Assembly: GCF_015706575.1 (NCBI RefSeq) | Contig: NW_024037055.1 | Location: 15,538,262 to 15,602,261, forward strand | Origin: Patiria miniata | Lineage: Eukaryota > Echinodermata > Asteroidea > Valvatida > Asterinidae | DNA: 64,000 nucleotides | Direction: 5' to 3' | In this document: piece by piece, positions 11,860 to 22,683 of the stretch | Layout: the number at the start of each line of letters is the position of its first letter | Position numbering within the stretch: the stretch's first letter is position 1 | Made by a program: the position numbers and the translations under genes | The notes under the pieces: model-generated | Database searches by the model: none | What the model was told of the DNA's origin: nothing | What the model saw: only the letters and a program-made list of their open reading frames with translations

Positions 11860-12439
11860 TGACTGTAGTCCTGAGCATGACACTTTGACACAAACATAAT
11901 GGAGGTATTCAAAATCGTAGAAATATTACACGGCCTACATGTACCCAAGTGCGAATGCCGATTTGTGAGCCACATGGCATGTGATGTTAAACCTCTTACC
12001 TTTAGGTCCTTCACCGTAGAAGTAGGCATATCCCGCATCAATTTCTAAAGAAATAATATATATTATCACACAATAATTACATCAGGATGAAATGTAGTAT
12101 TTCTAAGTAATCATGCAAATATGCAATAATTTGCTTATTCTGCTCATGCTAATCACAAACACTAACAATAATCGTCATCGACGGCTGATTTTGATCGATG
12201 TAAGTTTTGAATTATACATGATTGTTAGCTTGAAGCTATATGATTGAAAGTCCGACGCAACGGTGTGGAAGCTATGGTTGAAAGTCCGACAGTGTGGCTG
12301 GTCATATACCTACCAAAAAGACGGGTCACCAGCAACAAACTGGCCACTTACACAACAAGTGGCATTCTCGCTAACTGGGTTAATCTACATAGAATGACAG
12401 AAAAGAATGAGTGTATTCCACTACTATTGACCTAGCCAC
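11860..12439. other. no gene seen
   Basis: AT-rich unique sequence. The longest open frame (12244-12435) has no recognisable features. Confidence 0.5.
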
Positions 12440-12545
12440 GCCCCTTTTAGACAACCCTATGGAGTTTTTGTAATTTTGTTTGTCTCAGCTTTTTCGCGTT
12501 CTGCGTCCATTTGTAGATCATGTAATTGGACAATATCACTGCTAT
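12440..12545 (+). repeat. dispersed repeat, copy 1
   Basis: About 100 bp beginning 'caaccctatgga' and ending 'catgtaattggacaat'. A diverged copy lies at 19600-19705 inside the esterase-like pseudogene, in the same orientation. Confidence 0.75.
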
Positions 12546-13281
12546 AAATAAACAGAGCAGGCTATACGCTTTCGAATGGTAACACACAAAGCTATACACA
12601 ATCAATTCTCTTGAAATTTCACGGTGAACTATTTTTTGTTGTTAAGAAGAAATCTACTGACAATTTTGAAAAACACACTTAAGATATAGTCGTTTTATTT
12701 CACTTTTGGAGGTAATTTTTAACCACATAAATGCACAGTATCGGATTCGTAGATAACCTGCCTAGTTAAAAATTCCAAAATTCCAAAATCGGTTTTGACA
12801 TGATTTTCCACACATCGGCAACTTCAGACGCCTATATCTCAAAACAATGTTCTGGGAGACATTCCTCATTTTAGCCTCAGGTGCAGGTCACAATAATTAT
12901 TGTTGTCAGGGGTATGTCTTTTGTGGCGGAAGGTTTGAGATTAAATGTATGGCTTTTACGCCAAAACATTACCTTCTTTCTCAATATCAAGAGGATCCGC
13001 AAAATGTAATTGTAATCTCCAATTTGCCACAAGTACCATCACTTGTCTCGTTTATTGTTGTGCAGTCTGTGCTTCTTTGATGAAGAGAAACTCACCTGCC
13101 TAAAGGTCAAAATGAATATCAGATCTTAGCTAGCAGCTGCTGTTGATATAAGCGATACTCACCTCAGAATGGTCGAACGTCGAGTACGCTAGAATACTAC
13201 TCTGCCATCTGCATCTGATAGTGATGGGCTTGCCACTTAGCTCAAAATATCTCACAAAAATTTGCACTTTATCACCCTGTC
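12546..13281. other. no gene seen
   Basis: No splice-bounded exon or RNA gene recognised. One 78-codon open frame (12847-13080) shows no domain features. Confidence 0.5.
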
Positions 13282-13583
13282 CAGGCGCGGATCCAGGGGG
13301 AGGGTTTTGGGGGTCAACCCCCCCCCCCCCCTCAACTCTCTCCCCAAAAAAAATTATCATGCAAATTCCTAAAAAATAATGCGATTTCCCCCCCCCCCCC
13401 TGCTGTGACACCCCCCCAAAAAAAATTATACTGGTATAATGTCCGCCTGTTCAAAACACGGTACACCATTTTGTAATCTAGTGTTAATAATCGTCAAATT
13501 TGAACAGCGCCCCTATTGAAATATGGTACCAGCCCCCCCCCCCCCCCCCCCCCCCCCCCCGTACATTCCTGGATCCGCCCCTG
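13282..13583. mobile_element. 302-bp miniature element with CAGG...CCTG ends
   Basis: Terminal inverted repeats CAGGCGCGGATCCAGG (left) and CCTGGATCCGCCCCTG (right, one mismatch when reversed). It is directly flanked on both sides by 'ctgtc' (13277-13281 and 13584-13588), a likely 5-bp target duplication. The interior is dominated by poly-C/poly-A runs. A related end, 'caggcgcggatcca', occurs at 22684. CAG...CTG ends resemble hAT elements, but hAT duplications are 8 bp, so the superfamily is open. Confidence 0.75.
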
Positions 13584-13589
13584 CTGTCA

Positions 13590-15050
13590 TATAAACACTC
13601 TAAAAACGAATGCGTGCCTGCCATGAGCTGCTCCAATGGAACACAACAATGCTAGGATCTCATATAGTGCAACACTTTTTCCTAATTAAAATGGCACCCG
13701 TATTTCAAAAGATTCTTACACCTCTAAATATCATAGAACTGTGCTTGACTTGTCCCAGGTCTTTGACAAAACTAAATGGTCGTAATTTTTTACGATAATT
13801 GACTCAATGGAAGTTGAAATACAATGAGAATCGGATATCAAAAGGCCAGAAGGGAGTATTATGGCTTGAATTGCGATAAATTATAACGCTTTTAACGTGC
13901 TGTGCTTATTTGAATATTAGCTTTCTTTTATAGGATTGAAATAAGTTGTATTTGGATGTGGTATAAATGGCCTGTAAAATGTTATACCAAACAAAGATTG
14001 TTTAGCAATAAAGGTGCTCTACTGGTAGATGCTTCTTTTGCTTTTTCCTCGCAGTCATGACACTACATTTGAATTAGCCGTCAGCAACGGACCCATGAAG
14101 TGAGCAGACAACATGACAAAAAGATGAGAAATATTCTTTTTTTTTTCAGATGTGTTCAAGTATTAAAAACAAAAAGATTAGTGTCAGGGTATCAGCCCTA
14201 AAGGGCAGCCGATATATGATAACTGTAGCAACAACTAGTCTGAACCTTGTTTGCACCGTATTGCTTCAGACAATGTTATTATCTGCAATTCTTATATAAA
14301 CCCGATGGGCATCTGGAACATTCGATCCTGCCAATTAACAAGTGGTTTCACACTTTCCGCTGAAATGACTATTTACACCTGCTTAAACGTGGAGTTCACA
14401 CATGAAAACAAACAAACTTGAACTGGATGTCATCTGTACATGTAGTAGATACCATTAATTATTTGATTATTCACTTGACATGCACTGCGCGTTTTGTTTT
14501 ACAAGTGCCAGACCAAGTGGCCTGTACGCCAGTGCCCGCCCTTTCTGCATCGTGTCTAGTGCACACCACAGTGTATGGTGCACTGAGTACTGAATATTCA
14601 TCGTTGAGTATACTACTGAGTATTCATGGTTCTGCATATTATCTCTGGCTTTGTGTTGGGGATTGTAGCTAAGCTTTTCGAAAATAAATATTCCTTCTGG
14701 ATGATATAGGGATTATCATTTTTGGTTTTCAAATTGTTGTTTCTCCGCTATCCCCATTGGCCTTATTCACGAGTCGGCCACATTTATTTAAAGTGAGGTA
14801 AAATCTTCATTTTTGAAACTTGCGAAGAGAAATGAAAGCTATGACATCGAGTTAATTACACATTATACCAGTCTGCTCTAAATAATAATTTTAAATTTGT
14901 GAGTACACATACCTTAATGTTTTAAGCCACAAAACATGAAACTGATGCTAGAAAGTATAAATAGTGGTGGCACCATTCCATTCAACAGTTCACAATTAAT
15001 AAAATACATCATGGAACCCGACCAAAATGGCTTCCTCGTGAATGAGTCTA
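13590..15050. other. no gene seen
   Basis: Unique sequence. Open frames at 13610-13798 and 14418-14672 show no motif, splice context or codon bias I can support. Confidence 0.5.
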
Positions 15051-15057
15051 AGGGCTA

Positions 15058-15337
15058 GACCACTGATCTCTATTATACTGACTGGATAGCACTTCACCTA
15101 TGCGTGTACACAAGACCGTGACGCCCTCGCACACATGCGGCGGCCATTTTGAAACTCCCTCAAAAGCCCCATAGGCACGGATCCGTACATTAAAAGCACT
15201 GAATTACAATGGTTTAGGAAGCAATTTTGGATCATTAAACACATCACGTGGCCAAAGGGAGTGTCAAAATGGCGTCCAGTGACTTCACCCCCACGGCCCG
15301 AAGCGCTATCCAGTCTGTATAATAGGGATCAGTGGGC
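15058..15337. mobile_element. 280-bp TA-flanked miniature inverted-repeat element
   Basis: The terminal 33 bp are inverted repeats with four mismatches: left starts GACCACTGATC, right end reversed starts GCCCACTGATC, both running to CTGGATAGC. Homology continues inward to a 'caaaatggc' block, so the whole element folds back. It is flanked by TA (15056-15057 and 15338-15339), as expected for Tc1/mariner-like or related insertion. No transposase. The right TA is shared with the next element. Confidence 0.75.
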
Positions 15338-15339
15338 TA

Positions 15340-17224
15340 GACGTTGTTATGGTTTGATACGCGATACCCGCCGCCGCGATAACCCCGTCGACAGGGCGTT
15401 ATCACGGCCAACCATCATCACCCACGAAACGAATCCGTCAGGAACAACTTCTAGGAAAATTCGTATCGGTTGTGTAATGCGTGCGCACATGTATGGCCTA
15501 ATATATGCAACGGTCATTCAAAACATTTCATTGTAGTTCCCAGAGTTGTAACGAGTCACTGATTTTTGTGACTCGAGTCGAGTCGAGTCATTTTAAAGAA
15601 GTGACTCGAGTCGAGTCGAGTCATTAGGTCAACAAGGTCGAGTCGAGTCGAGTCGAGTCACAGTGTGTGGTCGAGTCGAGTCGAGTCGAGTCAAGTATTT
15701 AGCTCGAGTCAATTCGAGTCACAAATATTTGAACACTATATAATAAATTACAATAAAAAGCAACAAACACAAGAGAGAAAGAATACAAGGCACCAGTCTA
15801 TTACAAAAATCCAAAGACATAAAGTATGCTGTATGGTACCCAACCAACAGTTTCCATTGCTAGCACGTCACAGATAAGAAGATGTGAAACTTCGGTCTTA
15901 TAACTGTTTTGGCTTCGGGTCTAGATTTTGCTGATCGTTGACAACGTCAAAACCTAATTACATTATACAAAACTGTTTCTGATTACTTAAAGGTGGTCCC
16001 ATCCGTATCCATTTTTTGTTGTTGTGAAATCGGGACATAAATTTAGCCAGCGTTCCACCAAGAGCTTTATAAGAAATCGCCCGAAACCAATGATGAAACC
16101 ACGGATTGAGAAATGCGTTTTAAGTCTGGTTCCGGGTTTAGCATTACATGCTATAGAACCACAAGGTGGGAGTCCGCGACACGGTGTATGTTTGTTGTAT
16201 CATTATGGAGAAAGGAAAACAGACGGCCGCTGCATATGAACGTACATAAAACGCGAACATAACGTGACGTGAACAAAAACTGGCAACGCGAACGGCGCGG
16301 CGTAAGTCATTGCAAATATTTTTTGCAAGTAAGTTTTGCTTTTATTTTTGGGACTCGAGTCTTATTAGCCTTCCTCGAGTCAAGTCGAGTCATTCTGATG
16401 AGGGACTCGAGTCGAGTCGAGTCATTTGCTCGCAGTGACTCGAGTCGAGTCGAGTCATTTACCTGTCAGGACTCGAGTCGAGTCGAGTCACCAAAAAATG
16501 TGACTCGAGTCGGACTCGAGTCGAGTCATTGACTCGAGTCATTACAACTCTGGTAGTTCCGAACCAAACTCTTAAATTTCTTCCAGTAGTAGGGGGCCTA
16601 TAAAAGATGCAGCAAAACTTTTGTGCAACTGGTGTGTAGTGTGCGTGGGACTCAAAATAGACCGTAATTGCCTGCAGCAGTAGCGTATCCGCACTAGTTT
16701 CCTCCATTTTTATTGGGGGGAGAGAGATTTTATGAATTTCCCTTGACGGTTCCAGGCCAGTAAATCGGTCCGAAATTGCCTGCGCCGGCCAGGCAATACT
16801 TGTAGTTCCGTTCAATTTGGATGAAATTGGGGCCCTTAAAGCGCTCTATTTTGCAGTGGAGTGTAGGCATCGTTTTTCAACATGGCGATGGGCTTCAGGA
16901 CTACTTTCAGGGGTGATCATCTTCGGATGGAAATTTCTCCTAAAAGTCATCAGTTAACCCCCCAAAAATTGAAAAGAAAATGAAAGATGATGAAATAAGC
17001 TTTAATTTGATGTGTGTCTCGAACACCTTGGAGAGTTGCGAGTATTTTTCCTGAATTTTTGAAGTATGAGCATTTACCATTGGGGTCTATGGAAGTTTAT
17101 TTACCGGTCTGCTACCTGACGTTGTTCCCGACGGGCACGTGTGTGATATTGGATGATCGTTATAACGCCCTCTCGCGGCGGGGTTATCCCGGCGGCGCAC
17201 TGCGCGTCGAACCTTAACAACGTC
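15340..17224. mobile_element. 1885-bp TA-flanked element with ~73-bp inverted ends, host of nested hAT element
   Basis: Left arm 15340-15407 and right arm 17158-17224 are reverse complements with a few mismatches (left starts GACGTTGTTA, right ends TAACAACGTC). TA flanks both ends (15338-15339, 17225-17226). About 1020 bp of the interior is the nested hAT-like element plus its target duplication, leaving ~865 bp of its own, with no recognisable transposase. Confidence 0.7.
15541..16552. mobile_element. non-autonomous hAT-type element, 1012 bp, perfect 8-bp target duplication
   Basis: Ends are CAGAGTTGTAA (15541-15551) and TTACAACTCTG (16542-16552), exact inverted repeats of 11 bp starting with CAG. 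The element is flanked by identical 8-bp sequences GTAGTTCC (15533-15540 and 16553-16560). CAG-type ends with an 8-bp duplication are the hallmark of the hAT superfamily. Just inside each end lie arrays of ACTCGAGTCGAGTCGAGTCA units (about 15565-15720 and 16350-16545), probable subterminal repeats of the kind transposases bind. The middle (15725-16345) has no transposase domain, so mobility would need a partner in trans. The perfect duplication suggests fairly recent insertion. Confidence 0.9.
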
Positions 17225-17229
17225 TAGCC

Positions 17230-18429
17230 CCTAGACTACTCTCCTCATCAAAGCGTCGTTGGACTGAATCGCAAGCCCTGCCAAACCATGGAGGTAGATT
17301 CTAATTCTACTTCTTTTATAAGAGCAGCTTTTTTATGATTTCTAACTGCATACAGGAAATCAGCTTAGCGATATCAGGCTTTCAATCTGACCGAGATCTC
17401 GTTAGGAGTTATCCCTAGTAGATAATTGCATGTATTATGCTACTAAATAAGAAGGTCGTCAATCTACGTCCATATGCTGTCTGAACAGCGCCCACTATCA
17501 AACTCAAGGTAGACAGGGCTGTGTGATGAATGACCGATAAACCTGGGAAGGAGTCAGCCTTTCCTGGCGGTGGACGTTGAAGAATTAGCTGATAAACTTC
17601 TTCGAGTTTTTTGCCGGTAAACAAAACAATCATTCACAGTGACTAAGACAGCTGGGAGACTTGCAAAGTATTCGCACGAAGGTCTTGAATTAAGACGCAT
17701 CCACAGCTCTTGGCGTCCCTACATATCTGTTTTGGGGGACGCGAGCAAATTTTATTTGAATGGTAAATATTCTAAAATGTAACTGGTAGGCATCCAGGAG
17801 GACGGTGGGCATCTTCGTTTTAAGGAAACGAAAGCGTCAACCCCTTACCTTACAGCCCGTCCAGGTAGTTTTCCTACCCCCGATGACAACAATAACCAAG
17901 ACGATTTTGTCGACAGAACAACCATTTTGTCAACGAGAGTAAATTCTATCCCATTGGGGGTAATGAAGTTGCCCCACCCTATCTGGATATAGAACTTATT
18001 ATACTCCTTAGTGATTGGGCAAAGAGCCAACACATACTCAAAAAAAATAATCAGATTGATTAAAAAATCTACCCATTTTAGTGGGCCCTAACTTCGCTTC
18101 AAGCGGCATATTAAGTGTTATTGTGAGACCACTGTGTACAATTGACACTATTATCATTTCGATCGTAAGATGCCTGACAGAGATTGATTACTGTCTCCAA
18201 AAACTATTTCTGTCGTCAGTTTTCATCCATCAAACTAATCACTCGCAATTAAGGTTGATGAACTGTCATATTAATTATAAGTACTTAGTTCCTATCAGCA
18301 AGCCAGATGGTCTAGAGGTTGGAAAGAATGTTATAAAAAGCCTTGGAGTTTTCAGTTTGAGCAGTTCTTCGACGACTTCCGTCACAACTTACCCAAGTAA
18401 TATTCTCTCCTCAACGTGGTTGGTTCACG
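17230..18429. other. upstream region of esterase-like pseudogene
   Basis: No repeat or exon recognised. If the downstream gene was once active, its promoter and 5' untranslated region should lie in the last few hundred bases, but I see no clear TATA box or initiator. Confidence 0.45.
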
Positions 18430-18768
18430 ATGCTGGCTCTACTGGCGCTTCTGGCGGTGACCGCCGTGGGCCCCCTCGGCGTTCTGTGCGCCAGTCCGCG
18501 GGTCGATATCTCTGGTCTCGGTGCTGTGGTCGGAGAGACCGTACACTTCCAGCGTAACACCTACCCGATCCTAGACACCTACGTGGATGTCTACCGGGGA
18601 ATCCCCTTCGCTGAGCCACCAGAGCGCTTTGCCAAGCCCCAGCCGAAGAAGCCATGGTCCGGTGACCTGGACGCGACGACGTTCGGGACCCAATGCCCTC
18701 AGCCGCTGGTGAGCACCAACACAGGCGAAGACTGCCTTAACATGAACATCTGGGTGCCTTACCCTAAG
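18430..18768 (+). pseudogene. esterase-like exon 1 (signal peptide and N-terminal strand region)
   Basis: Opens at ATG 18430 with a hydrophobic leader (MLALLALLAVTAVGPLGVLC, residues 1-20) typical of a secretion signal, then YRGIPFAEPP and CPQP. It ends in EDCLNMNIWVPYPK at a good donor, AAG|GTAAGT, phase 0 (113 codons). Third codon positions are strongly GC-rich compared with the flanks. Intact in itself, and the best-preserved exon with exon 5. Confidence 0.85.
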
Positions 18769-19392
18769 GTAAGTAGATTAAACCACTGGGTAAGTAAAGT
18801 GCACATTTAATAGTATATGTAATGACAAAGATTTGAGACGGTTAAGATAATATGTGCAAGAATTTTCGAAAATAACGTGTTAGCTCGCATCTGCGTTTAG
18901 TGGCTACAAGTAATCTCCAATATGATAAGCGATATTCTAACTTTCTCAGATTGTTGGTGGTAACTTAGACGTCAATTAACAGCAAATTAATTAATTATTC
19001 TCAAAAAGTCTGTCAAATTTTGACTTTTACGAATAGTGCCGCATCATAAGTTCCATCCTGCAATGATCATTGTGGGTTTCAACGAGTTGAATTCTTGAAA
19101 TGTTTACATGGCAAATTCAGAAAGTAAAGGGGTATTGACGCTTCGGGCGCTGTCATAAGTACATACTGGCATGTACATTTAGCAGCGTTTGGATTATGAA
19201 TTCTGTACATGCAATTCCAATTAAAAACTGGCTTGTATCCATGTGTGAGCCTTTCACTTTTTGTTGAGGGTTAGACTTTGTGCTGGGGCTGATGGGATGA
19301 CAATCGCTGTCTACAAATGAGCCCGTTGATCCGCCGCTGTCCTGCGCATGGGTATAAGCCTAAGGTGTATTTGTATCCCACATGTTTGTTAG

Positions 19393-19552
19393 CCGACCAA
19401 CGCTGCTGTCATGCTGTTCATCCACGGTGGGGCGTTCCTGGTGGGCACCGGTTCGGACGAGACTTACAACGGGATTTCCCTGGCCGCCTATCATGACGTC
19501 ATCGTGGTGACTTTTAACTACCGACTCGGAGTCTTCGGATTCCTCAGCACAG
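19393..19552 (+). pseudogene. esterase-like exon 2 (oxyanion-hole region)
   Basis: Follows acceptor TTTGTTAG and joins exon 1 in phase 0. Encodes [15 protein letters not shown] and [13 protein letters not shown], so the HGG oxyanion motif is kept. The donor is ACAG|GTGGGT, phase 1. The next expected block (GNYGLxDQ...WVxxNI) is not found downstream; instead a dispersed repeat occupies 19600-19705. Confidence 0.8.
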
Positions 19553-19599
19553 GTGGGTCTCAGCATTCCACAACCAATTCATTTTCTAACATACACACA

Positions 19600-19705
19600 T
19601 TTTTTTAGGCAACCCTATGGAATTGTGTACGTTAAGTTTTGTTTGTCTCGGATTTTGTGCGTTCCGCGTCTCTTTGTACAGCATGTAATTGGACAATTTT
19701 TCACA
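19600..19705 (+). repeat. dispersed repeat, copy 2, inside esterase intron
   Basis: Diverged copy of 12440-12545 ('caaccctatgga' to 'catgtaattggacaat'). It lies where a missing esterase exon would be expected. Confidence 0.75.
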
Positions 19706-19854
19706 AGCTGCGTTGACACAATTTCTACCGCAATAGGTTAATTTTGGGCGGCTTCATCACGACAGAAATGTTAATCAGCCAAACCCTAAAAGCCTAAGCT
19801 AGTTTTAGGTGCGCGGAAAAGAACATTTGCACAATTTGAACTGAAACTAAATAG

Positions 19855-19991
19855 GGAAAGAAACCAATGGAGGAGACAGCAACAGGATCACAAACTTCGG
19901 AGTGCTGGTGAGAGAGTCGGTGAGAGAGTCGGTCAGTCTCATGACGCTCGCCAATCAATCTTGGGGCTACTACGACAGGGCTATCATGCAG
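19855..19991 (+). pseudogene. esterase-like exon 3 (nucleophile region, elbow altered)
   Basis: Encodes GGDSNRITNFG, the usual run into the catalytic elbow, then VLVRESVRES instead of ESAGxx, then VSLMTLANQSWGYYDRAIMQ as in active family members. At DNA level the altered part is a tandem doubling of 'gtgagagagtcg' (19908-19931). The acceptor at 19853-19854 is phase-compatible with exon 2 but weak. The donor is CAG|GTACGT, phase 0. Confidence 0.75.
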
Positions 19992-20332
19992 GTACGTGCT
20001 TATTGTGTTATTCAAGACTTTGAAGACTGAGACTTGCTCGGACACTTGGTGGTGGCAGACATGTTAAGTACCCCCAACAACTCAAGAACTGCATTACTAT
20101 GCTTCATAAAAGGAACATCAGGGAGGCTGCATATGCCACTGCAGTCTCCCTTTCAACCAACGACGTCCGTGGCACAGCATTTTCGTCTAAAACATAAATC
20201 TGCGATCCCTAAGTTAATACAGGGTGAGTAAAAAGAAAACCAAACCCAAATGGCAGGACCAACTTTTGAATGAAGTTTTTCCTAAAGCACTTTCAAAATC
20301 AGGGATATGACAGCCCAATTAATGAGCCTATA

Positions 20333-20707
20333 CCCGGACCATCCAGACACGTAACGCACCCCGGATGATGGCATGTTCAAAGACTAGCACAAGCGGCGAA
20401 GCGGCGAGGGCCTTTACTATCTCGTGGAACTAATCACTTACTTACGTAATATAAATCAAGCAATATAAACCAATCATCTAACGGTGGTTTGCGGTTACCA
20501 GTAACAGCATGCGCGCCATGGCGCGCCTGTTGTCTGGCGCCAGACGACGGCTGATTTACGTTAGTAATTCTGCATTTTCATTGGTCAATTCACAACGGGT
20601 AATGCATTATGCATGTCTACCAAATCGGTAGACAAATGTAAAGAAAAACATAAGCGTTCTCCACGTCATTTTACGTGTCAGCATCCGGGGTGCGTCACTT
20701 GTCCGGG
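20333..20707. mobile_element. 375-bp TA-flanked miniature element in esterase intron
   Basis: Terminal inverted repeats start CCCGGAC and contain a shared ACGCACCCCGGATG block. The element is flanked by TA (20331-20332, 20708-20709). The interior holds palindromic 'gcgcgccatggcgcgc' and 'tctggcgccaga'. It ends only 24 bases before exon 4 and leaves that exon without a visible polypyrimidine tract. Confidence 0.8.
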
Positions 20708-20731
20708 TAAGCGCGTGGGACTTGACTAAAG

Positions 20732-20860
20732 GCTACTCCTTGGGGAGTCCTCCACCCGGACCCAACCAAGGCCCGAGATGACGCCTTCGGACTCGGAAGG
20801 AATGTCGGATGCTGGGCCTTGAAGAAAACCACGGACGAGATCATGAAAGCTGCTTACCCG
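20732..20860 (+). pseudogene. esterase-like exon 4
   Basis: Encodes ATPWGVLHPDP ... ARDDAFGLGRNVGCW ... DEIMKAAYP, matching the family segment after AIMQSG that ends in the LGC region. 43 codons; donor CCG|GTAAGT, phase 0. The expected SG at its start is absent, and an in-frame TGA lies just upstream of the AAAG acceptor. The adjoining TA-flanked element may have damaged the splice site. Confidence 0.75.
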
Positions 20861-21404
20861 GTAAGTTGGAATGATAGCACTGGACCCTCAGAGCGAAAAT
20901 CTCGAGATTGTTTGAATGATTTAAAGCCGTCTTAAAAAGGAAACTTTAAGGTTTATACGTTTATCCCCTACCGTGGTTCCATGACAGTTAATACGTGCAT
21001 GGTCCAAAACTGACACCTTTTTTGTCTTGTTCTGTGAGGCATACATTGGATATCAAATCCAAGTTATACAATTAGAGTGTACAGTTTCCTCGTAGTGATT
21101 GCTGGTGGATCACACAAGTTGCGAGAAGTTATCATCTAACAATCAATTGCATCTACATCCCGTACATTTGAGTCCAATGAACGGACAGACCCCCTACATT
21201 CAACCTAAAAACGATGCCGTCAGAGGAGTCTGTAGACATTTCAATTTTCTGGGTCAAAATATTTCCAATGGAAGCAATGTACCCTGTTAACGTTCCCATA
21301 TGCCTCCTTTATTTCCACACTGAGTTTGCAGTGTCATCTTCGGTTTCAACCATGTTGGGTTGTTTTAAATAATCAGTATTTTCTGTGTTCATTCTTTCCT
21401 TCAG

Positions 21405-21986
21405 ATTTTTCTGGCGGCGCTGCTAACAAAAAACAACCTGATCCCATTCGTGCCTACCATCGACGGGGAGTTTCTGACCAAAGACCCGGCCGAGCTCTTC
21501 CGACTCAGTGAGTTCAAGAGCAGTGACGTCATGCTGGGCACCCAGCGAGACGAAGGCGCCCTGATAGCCCTCAAGGCCTTCTTGCCTGCCTCCTTGGGCC
21601 AAGACCCTGTTATCAGCAAGGAGCAGTTTGACCAGGCGATGTTGGACGTGATCAGCGCGTACTACACGGACTCTACCCAAGCCAACTACCTCCGGCCGTT
21701 TTCCCGCCTCACCACGGACGAGGGATTCACCTGTCCTACCGATACCGTGGTGAAAGCCTTTGCTGCGGTCAACCCAAACACCTACCTGTACCAGATGACC
21801 CATGTGTCCTCCTTCCACCTCGTGCCCATACCTTGGAACAACATCGTTCCCCACGCGGACGACCTCGCCTACGTTTTTGGCAGCCGCCTTCATGACAGGC
21901 TTACAACGACCTGTTCCATTGTCGGCGGAAGTGGTAGACATCTCGATGGATGTGATGCGATACTGGACCAACTTTGCCAAAACCGG
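21405..21986 (+). pseudogene. esterase-like exon 5 (acid and His residues; frameshifted)
   Basis: Acceptor TTTCCTTCAG. Encodes IPFVPTIDGEFL, MLGTQRDEGA (acid residue), LYQMTHVSSF, and VPHADDLAYVFG (catalytic His). After the codons for YVFGSRL the family sequence VVDISMDVMRYWTNFAKTG continues in the +1 frame, so one extra base is present around 21890-21910. Exon length 582 is consistent with a 581-base original. The donor GG|GTTAGG is weak. Confidence 0.8.
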
Positions 21987-22260
21987 GTTAGGAAATTTAG
22001 CACAACACTCTACCATATTTCTTTTTCCTCTGATTTCGGGTGTAGTTATTACTAGGTTTTTAAAATAGGTTAAACAAGCATTTTTTAATGCAATGTTTTC
22101 CTAAAAAGAACCCTTGGTAGACTTTCCAGCCAACATCCTTTCCAATTAGCAGTTTCACTGCATTATCAATTGTTTAATTGGGCAGCCCCCTTTCAAGTTT
22201 CATTCTATTTTTTTTTAGAGGATTATTTTCAATATTTTTCTTTCTCTTTTACTTCATCAG

Positions 22261-22437
22261 TAATCCTAACTTGGAAAGCCTGAACGATGTGGAGACGCCG
22301 GATGCTAAGACATGGCATAAGTTCAACACGCAGACCATGTACTACAAGGACTTGTCCCCGTCAATGGTGGACGGGTAGAATCTCCTGCAAGATGAGTGCT
22401 ACCTCTGGAACGTACAACTCCCCAATATGGCGCCAAG
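22261..22437 (+). pseudogene. esterase-like exon 6 with in-frame stop
   Basis: Acceptor TACTTCATCAG. Joined to exon 5 it completes AKTGNPNLESLNDVETPDA and WHKFNTQTMYYKDLSP, the usual C-terminal run. TAG at 22376-22378 interrupts it, but the reading frame continues with DECYLWNVQLPNM, the conserved end of the hydrolase domain. This pattern points to a nonsense mutation rather than a natural end. A possible donor AAG|GTATGA follows. Confidence 0.8.
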
Positions 22438-22683
22438 GTATGACGACCGTTCTTTTGCTTTTTTTTTTTTTACAACCAACAAGGTTTGACAGATGAAAGT
22501 TTTGTCTTTACGTGAAGTTCGACTTGCTATGCAAAGCATAAAGCAAAACGATTATAGATCAAATGAATTAAAATGAGTTATTTTTAGTATCATTTGTTAC
22601 AAAAATAAGAACCATCAGAAACAAATCAAGTGTTGGTGGTCTTTGAATTGACCAATCAGTCTGGAAACGGGTATGAATTACTC

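Larger units (their letters stand above)
18430..22437 (+). pseudogene. type-B carboxylesterase/cholinesterase-like gene, disrupted
   Basis: Six recognisable exons of a secreted alpha/beta-hydrolase of the carboxylesterase/cholinesterase family: 18430-18768, 19393-19552, 19855-19991, 20732-20860, 21405-21986, 22261-22437. Family features present: N-terminal signal peptide, YRGIPFAEPP, EDCLNMNIWVP (type-B signature 2), HGGAF oxyanion-hole strand, [14 protein letters not shown] holding the acid residue, VPHADDL holding the catalytic His, and YWTNFAKTG. Defects: the ~27-residue block before the nucleophile is missing; the expected FGESAG elbow reads FGVLVRESVRES; one extra base shifts the frame in exon 5; exon 6 has TAG at 22376-22378. 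Introns contain a dispersed repeat and a TA-flanked miniature element. Neuroligin-like non-catalytic proteins also lack the Ser, but the frameshift and stop argue for a pseudogene unless the assembly is wrong. Confidence 0.85.

Noticed and set aside
16269..16815. Open frames rich in DSSRVES across the GAGTC repeats
   Set aside because: Produced by translation of the subterminal repeats of the hAT-type element.
19490..19510. TGACGTCATC in esterase exon 2 as a CRE insertion
   Set aside because: It encodes the expected family residues (HDVIVV) and is not part of the left repeat domain.
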